Shown piece after piece: positions 17,504 through 28,139 of a stretch of DNA of 64,000 bases. How positions within the stretch are numbered: position 1 is the stretch's first letter; each line of letters opens with the position of its first letter. The translations under genes and the position numbers were made by a program. The notes under the pieces are model-generated. The model had not been told where the DNA came from. It was given only the letters and a program-made list of their open reading frames with translations, and did no database searches. Source of the DNA: Streptomyces sp. cg36 (GTDB taxonomy: Bacteria; Actinomycetota; Actinomycetes; Streptomycetales; Streptomycetaceae). The stretch spans positions 8,531,632-8,595,631 of the forward strand of contig NZ_CP163520.1 in assembly GCF_041080675.1 (NCBI RefSeq). Direction: 5' to 3'.

Positions 17504-18210
17504 CAGCGGCCGTCCGGAGCAGCCAGGACCAGGCGCAGCGCACCGGCCGCCTCCCAAGCGGCGGCCGTGGGGCCGTAGGCAGCGGAGGTGGCGACGTCGA
17601 CCACCACGATCCCGGTGCCGGGGGCGGCGCCCGAGGCCTTCACGACCCGGCCGTCGATGCTCTTCGGAGCGGCATCCGCCGCCTTGCCCGTGTCGGCGGA
17701 GCCCTGGGCCGGGACATGGACCAGCTGAACTTTCTGTCCCGGCACGAGAGCGGTGGCCGGGATCTGCTTGGGCTCCAGGCCGATCGGCACCAGCTGCTCG
17801 CCGGCCTGCACCACAGAGTCCTTCGTGACCTGAGCGGGGGCGAGCAGGGAGCCGGGCTTGAGTTCCACCGCTGCCCGCTTGCCCACCACCGACTTCAGAT
17901 CGTCGGCGTGCACGGCCTTGACGGCCGGGTCCAGGGCGACGGATGCCTTGCCGAGGTCGGTCTCGGTGAGGACCTGGCCGACCTGGACGTCGCGGACCAC
18001 GGTGACCACGTCGGTGCGGTGACCGACCTGAAGCAGCAGGACGGAAACGCCGGCGCCTCCCGCGGCGATCAGTGCCACGGACAAGGCGATGATCCCGGGC
18101 CGCCGTCTGCGCGCCGACACCCGGGGCGGGGCCACCGGCCCGGCAGCCCGTCCCTGCTGGGGGACTCCGTTCGCGCGGGCGGTATCTGCACGTTCTCGGG
18201 TCTTGCTCAC
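17503..18210 (-). CDS. CpaB-like SAF-domain protein
   Basis: The 235-residue protein has a single N-terminal membrane helix (PGIIALSVALIAAGGAGVSV) followed by an SAF fold (VVTVVRDVQVGQVLTETDLG) and a CpaB-type periplasmic/extracytoplasmic domain. In Gram-negative Tad systems CpaB/RcpC supports pilus assembly; the Gram-positive version is expected to line the assembly path outside the membrane. A proline- and arginine-rich N-terminal tail precedes the helix. Confidence 0.82.
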   Translation of the reverse strand: MSKTRERADTARANGVPQQGRAAGPVAPPRVSARRRRPGIIALSVALIAAGGAGVSVLLLQVGHRTDVVTVVRDVQVGQVLTETDLGKASVALDPAVKAVHADDLKSVVGKRAAVELKPGSLLAPAQVTKDSVVQAGEQLVPIGLEPKQIPATALVPGQKVQLVHVPAQGSADTGKAADAAPKSIDGRVVKASGAAPGTGIVVVDVATSAAYGPTAAAWEAAGALRLVLAAPDGR

Positions 18211-18231
18211 CGTTGTGTCCTTCCGGCTGCG

Positions 18232-19113
18232 TTACCTGACGACCTGTACTTCGCCGACCGCCACCTGCACAGTGGTCTGTCTGACCTCAAGGAGCTGGTC
18301 GGCCTGTCCGCCGCCCTGCCAGTCGATCGTCCACGTCGAGGTCGCGGTCACCGGGAACCTGCCGCTTTGCGCACGGGCCGAGGTCTTGGCGTACAGGTGT
18401 CCGCAGGTGGGGGACTGGGCCATGTCCTGGGAGGAGGTGTAGGGCGTGCCGGGGCCATTGCAGGTCACGGACGAACCGTCGCCCATCGCCCACACGATCC
18501 TCGACACCTTCGCGGTCGCGGTGACGGTGACCCCGCCTGCCGTGGCCGACGCAGTGTTCGGCCCGTAGGTCGTGGCGCTCTGGTTGACCCACATCCACAT
18601 CGGGACGCCCACGGTGTAGCGCCCGCTCGCCCTCGGGCTGGCGACGTCCGGGCCGAGAAGCGTCATCGAGTCAACCGCCCGCTGAGCCAGGATGGCCGGA
18701 TCGACGGTCGCTTGCGGAGGCGGGTCCGCCAGCCACACCATCCGAATGATGGTGAGGCCCCCTCTGTCTCTTGTGCATCTTTGCTCATACACGGCCCCGT
18801 CGCCCTGGGCGTGACCCTCCCAGTCCAGGCTTCCGGCCGGTGGCTGCGGGTCTGCGACTTTGTAGGTGCAGACGTTGACGTTCGTGCCGTCGTCGTGACC
18901 GGCCGAACCATCTCCGTTGGTACCACTCGTCCTGTTGCTGCCGCCGTTCTGGCCACCGGCCTGCCCGGGGACGTCGACCTCAACCTCGCACGTGTACAAA
19001 CCGCAATGGGTCCCGCTATGGGCCTTGGGGTTGTCCTCCGCGTGACTTGAGACGGGGGCAGCGAGCGCCACCAGGATTGATAACACGGCAAGGGGGATGC
19101 AACGAGTCAGCAT
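18232..19113 (-). CDS. Secreted protein of the Tad-like locus
   Basis: The 293-residue protein has a clear Sec signal peptide (MLTRCIPLAVLSILVALAAP, cleavage probably after SSHA). The mature part is Gly/Asn-rich and then beta-rich, with paired cysteines (THCGLYTCEVEV, VNVCTYKV). I recognise no named domain, but this type recurs upstream of CpaB-like genes in Streptomyces Tad loci. Its start overlaps the preceding lipoprotein gene by 7 bases, so the two are cotranscribed. Confidence 0.7.
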   Translation of the reverse strand: MLTRCIPLAVLSILVALAAPVSSHAEDNPKAHSGTHCGLYTCEVEVDVPGQAGGQNGGSNRTSGTNGDGSAGHDDGTNVNVCTYKVADPQPPAGSLDWEGHAQGDGAVYEQRCTRDRGGLTIIRMVWLADPPPQATVDPAILAQRAVDSMTLLGPDVASPRASGRYTVGVPMWMWVNQSATTYGPNTASATAGGVTVTATAKVSRIVWAMGDGSSVTCNGPGTPYTSSQDMAQSPTCGHLYAKTSARAQSGRFPVTATSTWTIDWQGGGQADQLLEVRQTTVQVAVGEVQVVR

Positions 19114-19712
19114 GATTTCCCCTGCGGATCATCGCGAGTGACGCGCCAGCCTTCTGGATACCTCTCGACGGCGCTGACGATCACGTACTTCATCAGCCGG
19201 TTTTCCGGTAGGGAGACCGGTTTCTTTGTTTTTGCGTCAACGGTCTGCCACCGAGAGATGTCCAGGCAACTGGAGATGGTCGCGTTAGCAACCTTGCCCG
19301 AGGGGTCGACCGTGGTGACGGTCAGATCATTTACAGCGACGTCGCCCGTGTTGATGAGTCCGCGTGCATGGGTGCTCTTGGCGTCTGCCTCAGCATTTTT
19401 CAGGGCTGCAGATGCGGCGTACTGATCAAGATGGGCACTCTTACCCGTTGGATCGCCATAGAGCTTTTCCATCTCCCGCCAGTAGGCCTGGTATGCCGCG
19501 ATTGCTTCTTTCTTTGCTGTTTCCTTCGGGCCAGTGGTGGCAGACGCCGCTGGAGGTGGTGTGGGTGGCTTGATCTGGCCCGTTGTCTCGTGCTTCTCCC
19601 TGTCGGAGGAGCCGCACGCGCTCATGGCCAGTGCAGCGCAAAGCGCGAGGGACGCAGAGGCGAGGTTTCGGTGATTAGCGGAATGTGGGATTCTGTGTGC
19701 GTGGCGTTTCAC
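19107..19712 (-). CDS. Lipoprotein, first gene of the Tad-like operon
   Basis: The 201-residue protein has a basic N-terminus, a hydrophobic stretch and a lipobox (LAMSAC, Cys about residue 33), so it should be lipid-anchored outside the membrane. The rest includes KKEAIAAYQAYWREMEKLYG, a helical start typical of NTF2-like exported proteins, but no enzyme motifs. It opens the minus-strand operon that runs to 8075; its promoter must lie in 19713-19900. Confidence 0.7.
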   Translation of the reverse strand: MKRHAHRIPHSANHRNLASASLALCAALAMSACGSSDREKHETTGQIKPPTPPPAASATTGPKETAKKEAIAAYQAYWREMEKLYGDPTGKSAHLDQYAASAALKNAEADAKSTHARGLINTGDVAVNDLTVTTVDPSGKVANATISSCLDISRWQTVDAKTKKPVSLPENRLMKYVIVSAVERYPEGWRVTRDDPQGKSC

Positions 19713-20150
19713 GAGGCCTCCCCGTAAAGTGCGGTGTGACGTTCCTGATGCCTGCGTCGCCCACGGACTTCAGCCCGGGGGCACGGAGTGGTGAGCCTGC
19801 GAATGATCCGTTTGCGTGACTGTAAGGTTCCGCATATGCCAGGCAACTTCACACCTGTATACCGGAGTTCACTCCTACAACCTGAGACGAATCCGGCCAC
19901 TTTTGGTCCGGATGTTGATTTGCACGTTGCTGTTCACTTGGCCCGCGAAGAATTGATGTTGCTTGTGCAGGGCTCGTGCGACCCGGATGATCCCTCCGAT
20001 GCGCGAGCGAGCAGTGGACCATCGGGTTCGCGGCATGGGGCCGAATGTGATTTCGTCCCTCACCGCAGATGGGGCGCATGCGCACGTAAACGCCAACTGC
20101 CTTAGGAACAACTGCAAGCCTGCGACCTTCGCCCACGCCCCACGGGGGTG
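19713..20150. other. Gap of ~440 bp between the conjugation and Tad-like operons
   Basis: No frame here has convincing codon use, a ribosome site or a recognisable product; GC content drops relative to the neighbours. The promoter of the Tad-like operon should be in the left half. A minus-strand segment at about 19836-19848 (ATGCGGAAC) loosely resembles the conserved TATTATGGAAC element found elsewhere in the window, but a -35 partner is not evident, so I do not call it. Confidence 0.4.
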
Positions 20151-21065
20151 TCACAGCTCGGTCCACGGCCGCGAACCCCCGCCCGTCAGAGGCACCCAGA
20201 CCTCACCCGTGGGCCCCCGCTCTTCGAGATCGTCCAGGACTGCGGCGCCCATCGGCACCTGCCTGGCCAGCGTGCCCACGAAGGGGTGCTGGGCGACCAT
20301 GGCCTGCAGGTCGCTGATCCGGTGGTCCAGGACGTACCGGGAGGCGCCGGTCAGGACGAACAACAGTCTTGGGAAGACGGGGTACCAGCGTAGCCAGACC
20401 GCTCCGGGAGCGGTCGGCTGCCGTGAGCGGGGCCGGCCGACGGGCTGCGGCTCGTAGGCCCACAGCCGCGCGTAGTCGATCAGCTTGGAGGCGAGCCGCT
20501 CGCTGCCCATGGTCGCCCGGTCGACCTCGACGAATGCCCGCAGCTTGGTGCGCTCATCTCCCTCGACGAGGGTGTAGTGCATGACCGCGTCCGCGATGAC
20601 CCGCTCGCCGTCGCTGAGGGGGTGGGCGACTTCCGGTGTCCAGTCCAGGTGGCCGTGCTCGTCGCCCCGCTGGCGTGCGTCGGTGACGAACGCGAGGTGC
20701 GTGCGGACCACGGTCAGGGTGTGGGGTGTTTTGAGGGAGGCCGCTGTGGTGGAGCTGACCGGGTATGGGGGACGGCCGCGCAGGGCGGGGAAGTCGCGGG
20801 TCAGCCGGGCGCCTTCGCTCGTCAGGTACCAGGCGCGGGACCGGTTGGACTGCGGCAGCACGGTGTAGTCCACCAGGCCGTCGCGGCGCAGCTTGTTCAG
20901 TGGTGCGGAGACGGTCTGGCGTGCTGCGCGGGGCCGCAGCAGTTCGTGGAGCTGGCGGGTGGTGGCGATGCGGTGCTGGCCGAGCGCGGCCAGGAGCTGA
21001 TGCGGCAGCGGTTCGACCGGGCTGGGCGTGTGGGCGCAGGGCCTGGTCTCGGAGGCGGTGGTCAC
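20151..21065 (-). CDS. Replication-relaxation family protein
   Basis: This 304-residue protein has an N-terminal winged helix (LLAALGQHRIATTRQLHELL), a basic linker, and the domain typical of plasmid replication-relaxation proteins (HTLTVVRTHLAFVTDARQRG; FVEVDRATMGSERLASKLID). Family members are found on Streptomyces plasmids and integrative elements next to conjugation ATPases; a role in plasmid replication or DNA processing is inferred. GTG 21065 overlaps the coupling ATPase stop (GTGA). The frame stays open far upstream inside that gene, but only as a shadow. Confidence 0.82.
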   Translation of the reverse strand: MTTASETRPCAHTPSPVEPLPHQLLAALGQHRIATTRQLHELLRPRAARQTVSAPLNKLRRDGLVDYTVLPQSNRSRAWYLTSEGARLTRDFPALRGRPPYPVSSTTAASLKTPHTLTVVRTHLAFVTDARQRGDEHGHLDWTPEVAHPLSDGERVIADAVMHYTLVEGDERTKLRAFVEVDRATMGSERLASKLIDYARLWAYEPQPVGRPRSRQPTAPGAVWLRWYPVFPRLLFVLTGASRYVLDHRISDLQAMVAQHPFVGTLARQVPMGAAVLDDLEERGPTGEVWVPLTGGGSRPWTEL

Positions 21066-23680
21066 TTGTAGTCCTTCTTGTGCAGATGGACGGCTGACGT
21101 GGTGGAGCAGTGCTGGGTAAGGAAGTTGCTGACGCGGGTGAGCTGGTCGTCCGCCCGGTCGGTGAGCTGGCCCAGCGGGGCGGCGCCTGCCGTGGCTCGG
21201 GCGGCGTGTTCCAGTGCCGCGGCCAGGCCCGGGCGGGCGTAGTCGGCGAACACCTCGTCGAGGTGGGGGCCGGTGATGCGGACGGGACCGATACGGCGGC
21301 CGTCCACGGTTAGCGACATGTAGTGCTCGAAGCGGTCCAGGGCGGCCACGACGTCCGGGCCGGGGCGGTCGCCCCACTCCGCGGTGATCGGGGCGATGGC
21401 GGACTGCGAGCCCGCGGTCGACGCCAAGGTGGACGCGTTCTGCACCAGGGAGAGCCGCACCGGGATGGGAAGGCGGGCCAGCAGCTGGGTCATGCCGTGG
21501 ACGTGGACCTTGTATTTGCGGAAGTCCTCGAACATGCTCGCGATGGTCTCGGGGGCTGCGCCGGTCAGGGTGATCAATTCGTCGAAGTACGGGCGGAACG
21601 GCACCCGTTGGTCTTCGGGGGTGTCGCGGCGTGAGCGGACGGCCCGCAGCAGGTCCCGGGCCAGCAGCGCGGTGATCAGCCGGTCGGTGGGCCCGTTCCC
21701 GCCCGGGCACACCCACACGATCATCCGTTGGTCCATCGCGGCCCGGATGTTGTAGGCGCCGGCGGGCTGGCCGAGGAACGCCCGGGTGACGGGGTTGGCA
21801 GCGAGGCGGGCGACCGGATTGAGGACGACGGCGAACGCGTCGGTGGGCAGCGTCGGGAACACGGTCCGCCACCACGAGCGGGTCTGCTCGTCCAGGCGTG
21901 ACTCGACCGCGGTGAGCGCCGTCGTACGAAAGACCGGGTCGGTCAGCAAAGGCCGCAGGTGAAAGACCGTGGTCTGGTCGTGCGGCCGCCCGGCCTGGCA
22001 GGCGGCCTCGTTGACGGCCACCAGCACCGCAAGCGCCGCGGTGAGGATGGTCAGCGCGCGCGGAGCGGTGGCGTCGTCCCAGCCCAGCACGGACGCATAC
22101 GCGTCGGCGGTTGCCTCGACGACCTCGTGCGCAGCCTGGCCCTGGTGCATGCCGATCGGATTCCAGCAGCTGACCTGCGGAGCCGGGCCGTGGGCGTTGA
22201 GATCGATCAGCGCGATCCGTTGCATCAGGTCGGCGTGGGCGAGGAAGGGCACGGCGCGCGGCCAGGAGTCGCGGTGCGGGTCGACGAACATGAGTCCGCC
22301 GCCGGCATGTGCCCAGCCGATCGCCTGGGCGAGGGCGCGCTCGGTCTTGCCGCCGCCCGCCTTGCCCACCCCGACTTCGAACAGCGTCTCCTTGGCGTAG
22401 GTGGCGACCAGCCGGCGGCGGCCGTCCGGGCTGCGGTAGATCCCCTGCAGCAACAGCTCGGGATTCCCGTGCGTGAACGTCGGCAGGTCGCCGCAGAGCA
22501 GGGGCAGACGGCAGTGCGCCGTGGGCGGCTTGAGCAGGCCGGCCAGCTCCTCTAGGCGGGCCCAGTTCGGACGGGGTGGCTGGCATTGCCCCAGAGCCCA
22601 GCGGCGTTCGAAGCCGCGGCGGCTGGGCCAGCGGTCCGCCCCGATCCGCCAGGGGCCCACCCGCCAGCCTCGCATCGCCCAGCGCGAGCCGCCGCCGAAC
22701 ACGTCCAGGGCGGCCTGGAGTTGCGCGAGCCTGGCCTGGGCGCGGCCCTCGGTGTTCGAGGCGCACATCACCAGCAGCTGCACCCGCACCAGGTGGTCGT
22801 CCTCGGCGAGTTTGCCCAGTGCCTCCTGCGGGTCCACCCGACGTGGGACGGGCGGCATGACCAGCCGGCGTCCGCCTCCGCCCTTGCCGGTTGCCAGTTG
22901 CTGCAGCTGCCAGGTGAGCGAGTCCTCGATGCCGAGGGAGTCCTGCCGTACCCACCGGGCGGCGCGCTGGGCCTCTTGCCGCTCCGCCCGACGTGCGTTG
23001 CTCATCAGCTGCAGACGGCGCGCCCGCAGTGCCCACTTGGGGGCGCGCTGGATGTCGAGCCGGAGCTCGGCGAGATCCCCCAGCTCGGCCCGCAGATCCG
23101 AGACGGCGTCGACCAGCGGCTGCAACGGGTCCGGGTCCAGCGGGACCTCACGCAGGGGAGCGGTCGGTCTGCCGCGCAGGAGGAACTCCGCCCGCACCAC
23201 GTGGGTCCGGGGCTTGTCGGTGAGGGGACGAGCCCGGTTCACGGTGACGGCCGGACCGAACGGAGTGATCGACAGCAGGCGCTCGCCGCCTGCCGGGCCT
23301 TCGATGCGGTAGCGCAGCGGGCTGGAGCCGTCAGCACGCAGCCGGACCTGCACCGCCTTGGACCGGCGCGGCGCCCACCACGGCATGCTCGTCGAGGCCC
23401 GGGCAAGCTGAACACCCCGCCGGAAGATCTCCTCCAGACCGGGGTCGAAGTGCCGCGACGGCACGAGCTCCAGTGCCATGCGTTCGGCCGAGGCCTTCCG
23501 TGCCAGGCGGCGCAGCACCGCCTCGCCCGCGGCCCAGACCGCGACGGCGGCCAGAGCCACCGCCCACCAGTAGGTGATCACCCAGCCGACGGCGTGAACG
23601 ATGCCGAGCGCGAGACCGAGCAACTGCCCGGATGCCGAGGCGGAGCTCTGCCCGGTCAGGGACGGGGCTGCGGAGTCCAC
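21062..23680 (-). CDS. VirD4-like conjugative coupling ATPase
   Basis: The 872-residue protein has an N-terminal membrane segment (about 20-52), a long helical linker and a C-terminal FtsK/HerA-class ATPase domain. Walker A is GVGKAGGGKTE (about 437-447), with MFVDPHRDSWPRA and IVWVCPGGNGPTDRLI further on. As coupling protein it would bring DNA-protein substrates to the secretion channel. GTG 23680 has GGAGG 7 nt upstream. It lies after the channel genes and before the replication-relaxation gene, the usual order in actinomycete conjugation loci. Confidence 0.87.
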   Translation of the reverse strand: MDSAAPSLTGQSSASASGQLLGLALGIVHAVGWVITYWWAVALAAVAVWAAGEAVLRRLARKASAERMALELVPSRHFDPGLEEIFRRGVQLARASTSMPWWAPRRSKAVQVRLRADGSSPLRYRIEGPAGGERLLSITPFGPAVTVNRARPLTDKPRTHVVRAEFLLRGRPTAPLREVPLDPDPLQPLVDAVSDLRAELGDLAELRLDIQRAPKWALRARRLQLMSNARRAERQEAQRAARWVRQDSLGIEDSLTWQLQQLATGKGGGGRRLVMPPVPRRVDPQEALGKLAEDDHLVRVQLLVMCASNTEGRAQARLAQLQAALDVFGGGSRWAMRGWRVGPWRIGADRWPSRRGFERRWALGQCQPPRPNWARLEELAGLLKPPTAHCRLPLLCGDLPTFTHGNPELLLQGIYRSPDGRRRLVATYAKETLFEVGVGKAGGGKTERALAQAIGWAHAGGGLMFVDPHRDSWPRAVPFLAHADLMQRIALIDLNAHGPAPQVSCWNPIGMHQGQAAHEVVEATADAYASVLGWDDATAPRALTILTAALAVLVAVNEAACQAGRPHDQTTVFHLRPLLTDPVFRTTALTAVESRLDEQTRSWWRTVFPTLPTDAFAVVLNPVARLAANPVTRAFLGQPAGAYNIRAAMDQRMIVWVCPGGNGPTDRLITALLARDLLRAVRSRRDTPEDQRVPFRPYFDELITLTGAAPETIASMFEDFRKYKVHVHGMTQLLARLPIPVRLSLVQNASTLASTAGSQSAIAPITAEWGDRPGPDVVAALDRFEHYMSLTVDGRRIGPVRITGPHLDEVFADYARPGLAAALEHAARATAGAAPLGQLTDRADDQLTRVSNFLTQHCSTTSAVHLHKKDYK

Positions 23681-24294
23681 GTGGACGCCTCCTTCGGTGT
23701 GGTGCTACGGGTGAAGTACCAGTCGGTGATGCGGCCGTCGCTGAAAGTGCCGCCGCGGTCGATGCCGGCCCACACCAGGTGCACCACCGCCGTGTCCGGG
23801 CTGCCACCGCGACGGGCGATCACCGCCTGGATCCGGAATCGGGAGACGGCGAACGCTGGCGCGAGGCCCTTGGAAGCGGGGAAAAGCGCGGGCCAGTGCG
23901 CGCGGCCGATCCCGGTGGCGTCGGCGCGCAGGAGGCCGCGTCCTGCAGTCAGCAGTTCGCGCGCGTCGCCGTCGGGAAGATCGGAGGGCCACGCCACCTC
24001 CAACGCCCGCTGGACGGCCGTGTCGTCGGCCGCGCCTTCGCCGCGCGGCGGCAGCGCGGACGCATCGGCCGCTCTGGGCGGGGAAGGCGTCGAAGCCGGC
24101 GCACCGCGGGCCGACGCGTCAGCGGCCGCAGAAGAGACATGAGGTGCCGGATCTGTCGTGGCGCGAGCAGCCGGGGACACCGTCGGCGCCTGTGGCTGCC
24201 GACGTTGAGGAAGGCCGAGGAGGGCGACGCCGACGACGGCGAGCAGGACGGTGCCCAGCACCAGCAGACGCGGGGAGCGCGGTGGGGTGATCAC
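23656..24294 (-). CDS. Single-pass membrane protein of the conjugation operon
   Basis: The 212-residue protein has an N-terminal membrane helix ([19 protein letters not shown]), an Ala/Pro/Thr-rich tether and a C-terminal ~110-residue folded domain ([20 protein letters not shown]). The topology resembles VirB8/TcpC-type extracytoplasmic subunits, but I cannot assign a family. Its GTG overlaps the transglycosylase stop by 4 bases, and its end overlaps the coupling ATPase start by 25 bases. Confidence 0.7.
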   Translation of the reverse strand: MITPPRSPRLLVLGTVLLAVVGVALLGLPQRRQPQAPTVSPAARATTDPAPHVSSAAADASARGAPASTPSPPRAADASALPPRGEGAADDTAVQRALEVAWPSDLPDGDARELLTAGRGLLRADATGIGRAHWPALFPASKGLAPAFAVSRFRIQAVIARRGGSPDTAVVHLVWAGIDRGGTFSDGRITDWYFTRSTTPKEASTWTPQPRP

Positions 24295-25442
24295 AGCAGC
24301 CGGGCTCCTCCCGCATAACCGGACATGGCGGTGACGGCATCGAGTCGCACCAGGGTCCCCGGGCGGGGCGCGTTGACCATCTGCCCTGCGCCCACGTAGA
24401 TCCCGACGTGGTAAACCGTCGCGTCGTGGCCGGGGGCGTAGGCGTAGAAGACGAGGTCCCCGGGTTTGAGCGCGCCGGCGCCGAGGCTGGCCGGGATCCG
24501 TTTGCCGGTCCCGGCCTGTTCGGCAGCGGTGCGTGGCAGTTGGATTCCGGCCTTGGCGTACGCGTACACGGTCAGCCCGGAGCAGTCGAAGCCCTTGATA
24601 CCGGTGCCGCTTTTGCCGCTAGGGGTGCAGCAGATCCCGTAGGTGGGGCCACTGGCATCGCCGCCGCCCCAGGAGTACGCCACCCCCTTCTGGGCGAGTG
24701 CGGCCTCGATGACGGTGAGGACCGTGCCGGTCAGGCGCTTGGTGTCCGGGCCCGTGGCGGCCGCCGTGTACTGATCGATCCAGCCCAGCACCTCGCTCAC
24801 ATACGCGCTCGAGTGGTTGTACTGCCAGATCGCCGCTTCCAGCTGTGACCGCTGCGTGAGATCGCGGCCGTTCCCGCAGAGGTAGAGCGCGGCGCCGAGG
24901 GCGGCGTCGTCCGCGTTGTGCGGATCCGCTGTCCCGTCGCCGCCTGCGTCTTTGCCGGTTGTCTCCCAGGTGGAGGGCAGGAACTGGAAGGGACCGACGG
25001 CGCGGTCGCCCTCTGTGGTGCCATCCCACTTGCCGCCATCGGTATCGGGAACAGGGGTGATGTTGCCGCCCTGGCCGGAGCCGTTCAGGATTACCCCGTA
25101 AATCTTCGGGCGGATGTCGCCGTTGTCCGCGACGGTCCTGCCGATGGCGTGGTTGGACTCGATCTTGGCGATCCCGGCGAGGACGGGCCAGCGCATGCCC
25201 CGGCATCTCGGCGCGTCCTTCCCGACCTGCTGGACAGCCGTCTTGTAGGCGGTCAGCATCCGGGGAGGGATTTCGGCGGCACTGCCCCCTTCGGTGATCC
25301 CGCTGCCGTCCTGCGCAGCCGTCCTCAGCGCGAGGTAGGCGCTGAGCGCGTGTCCCGTCGGCACGGCACAGCACACTGCGGCGAACATCAGCAACGCCAC
25401 CAGGCATCCCCACCGCCCCATGTGGCGTCCAGCACGTGTCAC
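24291..25442 (-). CDS. Bifunctional lytic transglycosylase / NlpC-P60 peptidoglycan hydrolase (VirB1-like)
   Basis: The 383-residue protein has a signal or anchor helix ([17 protein letters not shown]). An SLT domain follows, with catalytic Glu about residue 95 in GIAKIESNH and [12 protein letters not shown]. The C-terminal NlpC/P60 domain has Cys 287 (GFDCSGLT), His 345 (YHVGIYVG) and a polar third residue, Asn 357 (MVNAPR). Both wall-cutting activities are thus intact. In Gram-positive conjugation such two-domain enzymes open the cell wall for the channel. The gene overlaps both neighbours by 4 bases. Confidence 0.92.
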   Translation of the reverse strand: MTRAGRHMGRWGCLVALLMFAAVCCAVPTGHALSAYLALRTAAQDGSGITEGGSAAEIPPRMLTAYKTAVQQVGKDAPRCRGMRWPVLAGIAKIESNHAIGRTVADNGDIRPKIYGVILNGSGQGGNITPVPDTDGGKWDGTTEGDRAVGPFQFLPSTWETTGKDAGGDGTADPHNADDAALGAALYLCGNGRDLTQRSQLEAAIWQYNHSSAYVSEVLGWIDQYTAAATGPDTKRLTGTVLTVIEAALAQKGVAYSWGGGDASGPTYGICCTPSGKSGTGIKGFDCSGLTVYAYAKAGIQLPRTAAEQAGTGKRIPASLGAGALKPGDLVFYAYAPGHDATVYHVGIYVGAGQMVNAPRPGTLVRLDAVTAMSGYAGGARLL

Positions 25443-28138
25443 TCCTGCTCACCGCCCTCGCTCCGCCGGCGGGCCTGTTGCCGTCGCAGGCGTTCGGCTT
25501 CGGGTGCGGTCCTGCGCATCAGCTCCTGCATCCGGGCCCGCGCCTCCTGGCGCGCCTGGCTGCGGGCGTTCCCGCCGCCGGGAAGTACGGCCTGGTGGAG
25601 ATCGGGGCGAGAGCGGGGCCCAGGACTGTCCGGGCGTGACAGCTGTGCCGGGGACGCTGTTGCCGAAGGGGCACCCGGTGCCTGGGCGGTCCGTCCGGTG
25701 GGGGCGGGCCGCGGCGGGGTTGCCGGGCGGGAGGTGACGGTCGATGGGCCGGCGGTGGGCAGGCGGCGGCTGGTGAACGGGCCGGGGCCGCCGCGGTCGT
25801 CGGTGTTCTCCCGCACGATATGGGAGGCGTGCCGTGCGCTGTCGTGCCAGGCGCGGCCGTCCTCGCGCACGGTGTTGCCCCACACCCGCACCTGCTGGCG
25901 GGCGTCGTGGGTGTAGCGCGAGGCGGCGGTGCCGCCCGCGCGGGTGCGGCGGGCGTTGGCCGGCAGCCCGACGGTCGCCCCGTACGCGGTCCGCCCGCCG
26001 CGGTGCAGGATGCGGTAGCCGCGGTAACGGATGAGGCGGTTGTGGGCGCGGGTGGAGAGCAGGGTGCGGTCGGTGTGCTGGTCGTGCAGCACCTTGCCGG
26101 TGTCGCGATCGAGGATCTGGCCGTCGGCGTCACGGTAGCGGTCCGGTGGCCCGCCGGGCCGACGCGGACCGGTGCCGCCCGAACCACCGCTCCCGCCCCC
26201 CGATGATCCGCCGCCCGTGTCCCCCTCGGCGGTGGGTTTGCGCCACTGGGCCAGCTGGTCCTTGTCGGGCCGTCGTCCGATCAGCAGCCAGTGCCCGCCC
26301 CTGATCCCGAGCCGCGTGCCCAGCCCGCCGATGGCTGCAGCCGCGGTGAGGGGGGCGAGTCCGCGTCCGGCCTCGGCACTGGCATCGGCCAGCAGGGCGC
26401 CGGTGTCCACGGGCATCCCGGTGCCGTCGGCCAGGGAGCTGAGGGCGCCCAGCAGACGCTGGCGGGTGCCGAGCATCGCGTACCGGCCGCCAGTGCCGGT
26501 GAACGCGCGCAGTCCACCGTAACCGCCCAGGGCTGCCGGGGAGTTCATGGCGAGCGCGGCGCCGAGTTCGGAGGTGTCACCGGGCAGGTGGGTGCCGCCG
26601 ATCTTGGCGTAGCGCATCCTCATCGCCATCCGGCGCCCGAAGGAGGAGACGGACGCGAGCAGGCGGCGATGCCCGGCCGCACCGGCGATGGCCAGGACGT
26701 CGATGAGCAGGATCCGCTCCACCATCAGGTCCGGGCCATGGGTGACGGTGGCATCGACGGCGATCCCGAAGAACGGAATGAACGCGCAGATGCCAACAAC
26801 GGCCAAGACCGCGATGCCCCACAGCGAGAGCCACTTCCAGACGCTCTGCCGCGGGGGCCCCGGCAGCATGGCGGCAACGAAGGTGACGCCGCCGACGGCT
26901 GCTGCGGCCGCGCAGATGCCCTGAGTGCCCAGCAGCACGACCGCACTGGAGAGCAGCATGCCGCAGACGAACAGTGCGGCAATCAGCAGCAGTCCGGCGC
27001 CGCCCACCCGCCACCAGGTGGGCTTTTCCGCGTAAGCCGCGCAGGCCTTGCCGACCGGCCCGGCCTTCTTCAGATCGGCGAGGAACGCCGCGAATTGCTG
27101 GTCGTCTTCGCCCAGGACCGGGCGCGGTGAATCCAGCAGGTCACCCGCTGCAGTGAGGGACGGCAAGGCATCGGCGCTGGGGGCAGCCCCGCCTTGTCCG
27201 GCCAGGCAGTACTGCTTGGCCGGACCTTTAATCAGGCTGCACGGCCCGCCCGGCACATCGTCCCTGGGCTTGTAGCCGCCGCTGACCCATTTCAGATGCA
27301 CCGCGTACGCGGCACGGTCGGACGCCTTGCCGGGGTCGAGGATGCGCCCGTACTGCAGCAGCATGTACGGCTTGACGATCAACGCGTTGGTGAGCGAGTC
27401 CTGCAGCGGGCGGGCTACCGCCGCGGCTGCGGTGGGCTGGTGGCCCGGCTGGGCGAGGCAGGTTTGTTCGGCGTTGCCGGTCATGGCATCGCAGGGGCCG
27501 CGGCTGGCGAGTTTGCCGCCCCAGTCGTAGGCGGCCATGCTCTGCTGCGCCACTTCCGCGCCGACCTGCTGGGCCTGCCCAAGCGGCCCGGACTGGGCGA
27601 GCAGGGTGTCCGGGCGGATGAGCGCGGAGGCAGCGATCGCCCCGATCAGCAGAGTGAGGAAGATTTCCCCCAAGCCCCGGCCGACCCGGCCGCGCACCAG
27701 CATGAAGGCGGCGAACACAAATGCCCACGCCAGCAGCAGCCCCTTCAGCCCAAGGGTGTCGACCACGACGGTGGTGTAGGTGTCTGCCGTCTTCTGCGCG
27801 GGGCGGGTCAAGATCGTGAGCAGCGGGAACTTGAACGCGACCTCGACGGCCCATCCGGCCAGGCCGACCAGAAGCCGGATGAGGGTGAACAGCCCGGACA
27901 GGGCGAAGGCGAGGGCCTGGCTCTTGAACGCGACGATGGAGCCGCCGGAGGCGTTCAGCTCGTACCCGGCGATGGGCACGCCCTCGGAAGAGGCGATGTT
28001 CAGCGGGCCCAGCAGGTCGCCGGTCTCGCCGTTGCTGCCTGCGGCGTAGACGACTTGGCTGTTCACCAGAATAAACACGCCGGTGAGCACGACGACGAAA
28101 CCGGCAGAACGCAGAGCCGCGCGATCGGGACGGAACAC
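25439..28138 (-). CDS. VirB6/TrbL-like polytopic membrane protein of the conjugation channel
   Basis: The 899-residue protein has about eight membrane helices in the first two thirds (for example [59 protein letters not shown]) and a cysteine-containing loop region. The long C-terminal tail is hydrophilic and rich in Gly, Arg and Pro ([20 protein letters not shown]). This is the architecture of VirB6-type channel proteins of Gram-positive type IV systems. GTG 28138 follows the previous stop by one base; ATG codons farther upstream lie inside that gene. Confidence 0.82.
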   Translation of the reverse strand: MFRPDRAALRSAGFVVVLTGVFILVNSQVVYAAGSNGETGDLLGPLNIASSEGVPIAGYELNASGGSIVAFKSQALAFALSGLFTLIRLLVGLAGWAVEVAFKFPLLTILTRPAQKTADTYTTVVVDTLGLKGLLLAWAFVFAAFMLVRGRVGRGLGEIFLTLLIGAIAASALIRPDTLLAQSGPLGQAQQVGAEVAQQSMAAYDWGGKLASRGPCDAMTGNAEQTCLAQPGHQPTAAAAVARPLQDSLTNALIVKPYMLLQYGRILDPGKASDRAAYAVHLKWVSGGYKPRDDVPGGPCSLIKGPAKQYCLAGQGGAAPSADALPSLTAAGDLLDSPRPVLGEDDQQFAAFLADLKKAGPVGKACAAYAEKPTWWRVGGAGLLLIAALFVCGMLLSSAVVLLGTQGICAAAAAVGGVTFVAAMLPGPPRQSVWKWLSLWGIAVLAVVGICAFIPFFGIAVDATVTHGPDLMVERILLIDVLAIAGAAGHRRLLASVSSFGRRMAMRMRYAKIGGTHLPGDTSELGAALAMNSPAALGGYGGLRAFTGTGGRYAMLGTRQRLLGALSSLADGTGMPVDTGALLADASAEAGRGLAPLTAAAAIGGLGTRLGIRGGHWLLIGRRPDKDQLAQWRKPTAEGDTGGGSSGGGSGGSGGTGPRRPGGPPDRYRDADGQILDRDTGKVLHDQHTDRTLLSTRAHNRLIRYRGYRILHRGGRTAYGATVGLPANARRTRAGGTAASRYTHDARQQVRVWGNTVREDGRAWHDSARHASHIVRENTDDRGGPGPFTSRRLPTAGPSTVTSRPATPPRPAPTGRTAQAPGAPSATASPAQLSRPDSPGPRSRPDLHQAVLPGGGNARSQARQEARARMQELMRRTAPEAERLRRQQARRRSEGGEQE

Positions 28139-28139
28139 G

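Noticed and set aside
19788..20117. Small open frames on both strands in the gap between the two large operons
   Set aside because: No ribosome sites, conflicting overlaps and no recognisable product on either strand.
20151..23036. A 961-codon minus-strand open frame
   Set aside because: Only the last 304 codons are real (replication-relaxation protein from GTG 21065); the rest is the out-of-frame shadow of the coupling ATPase, with Arg/Pro/Gly-rich composition.
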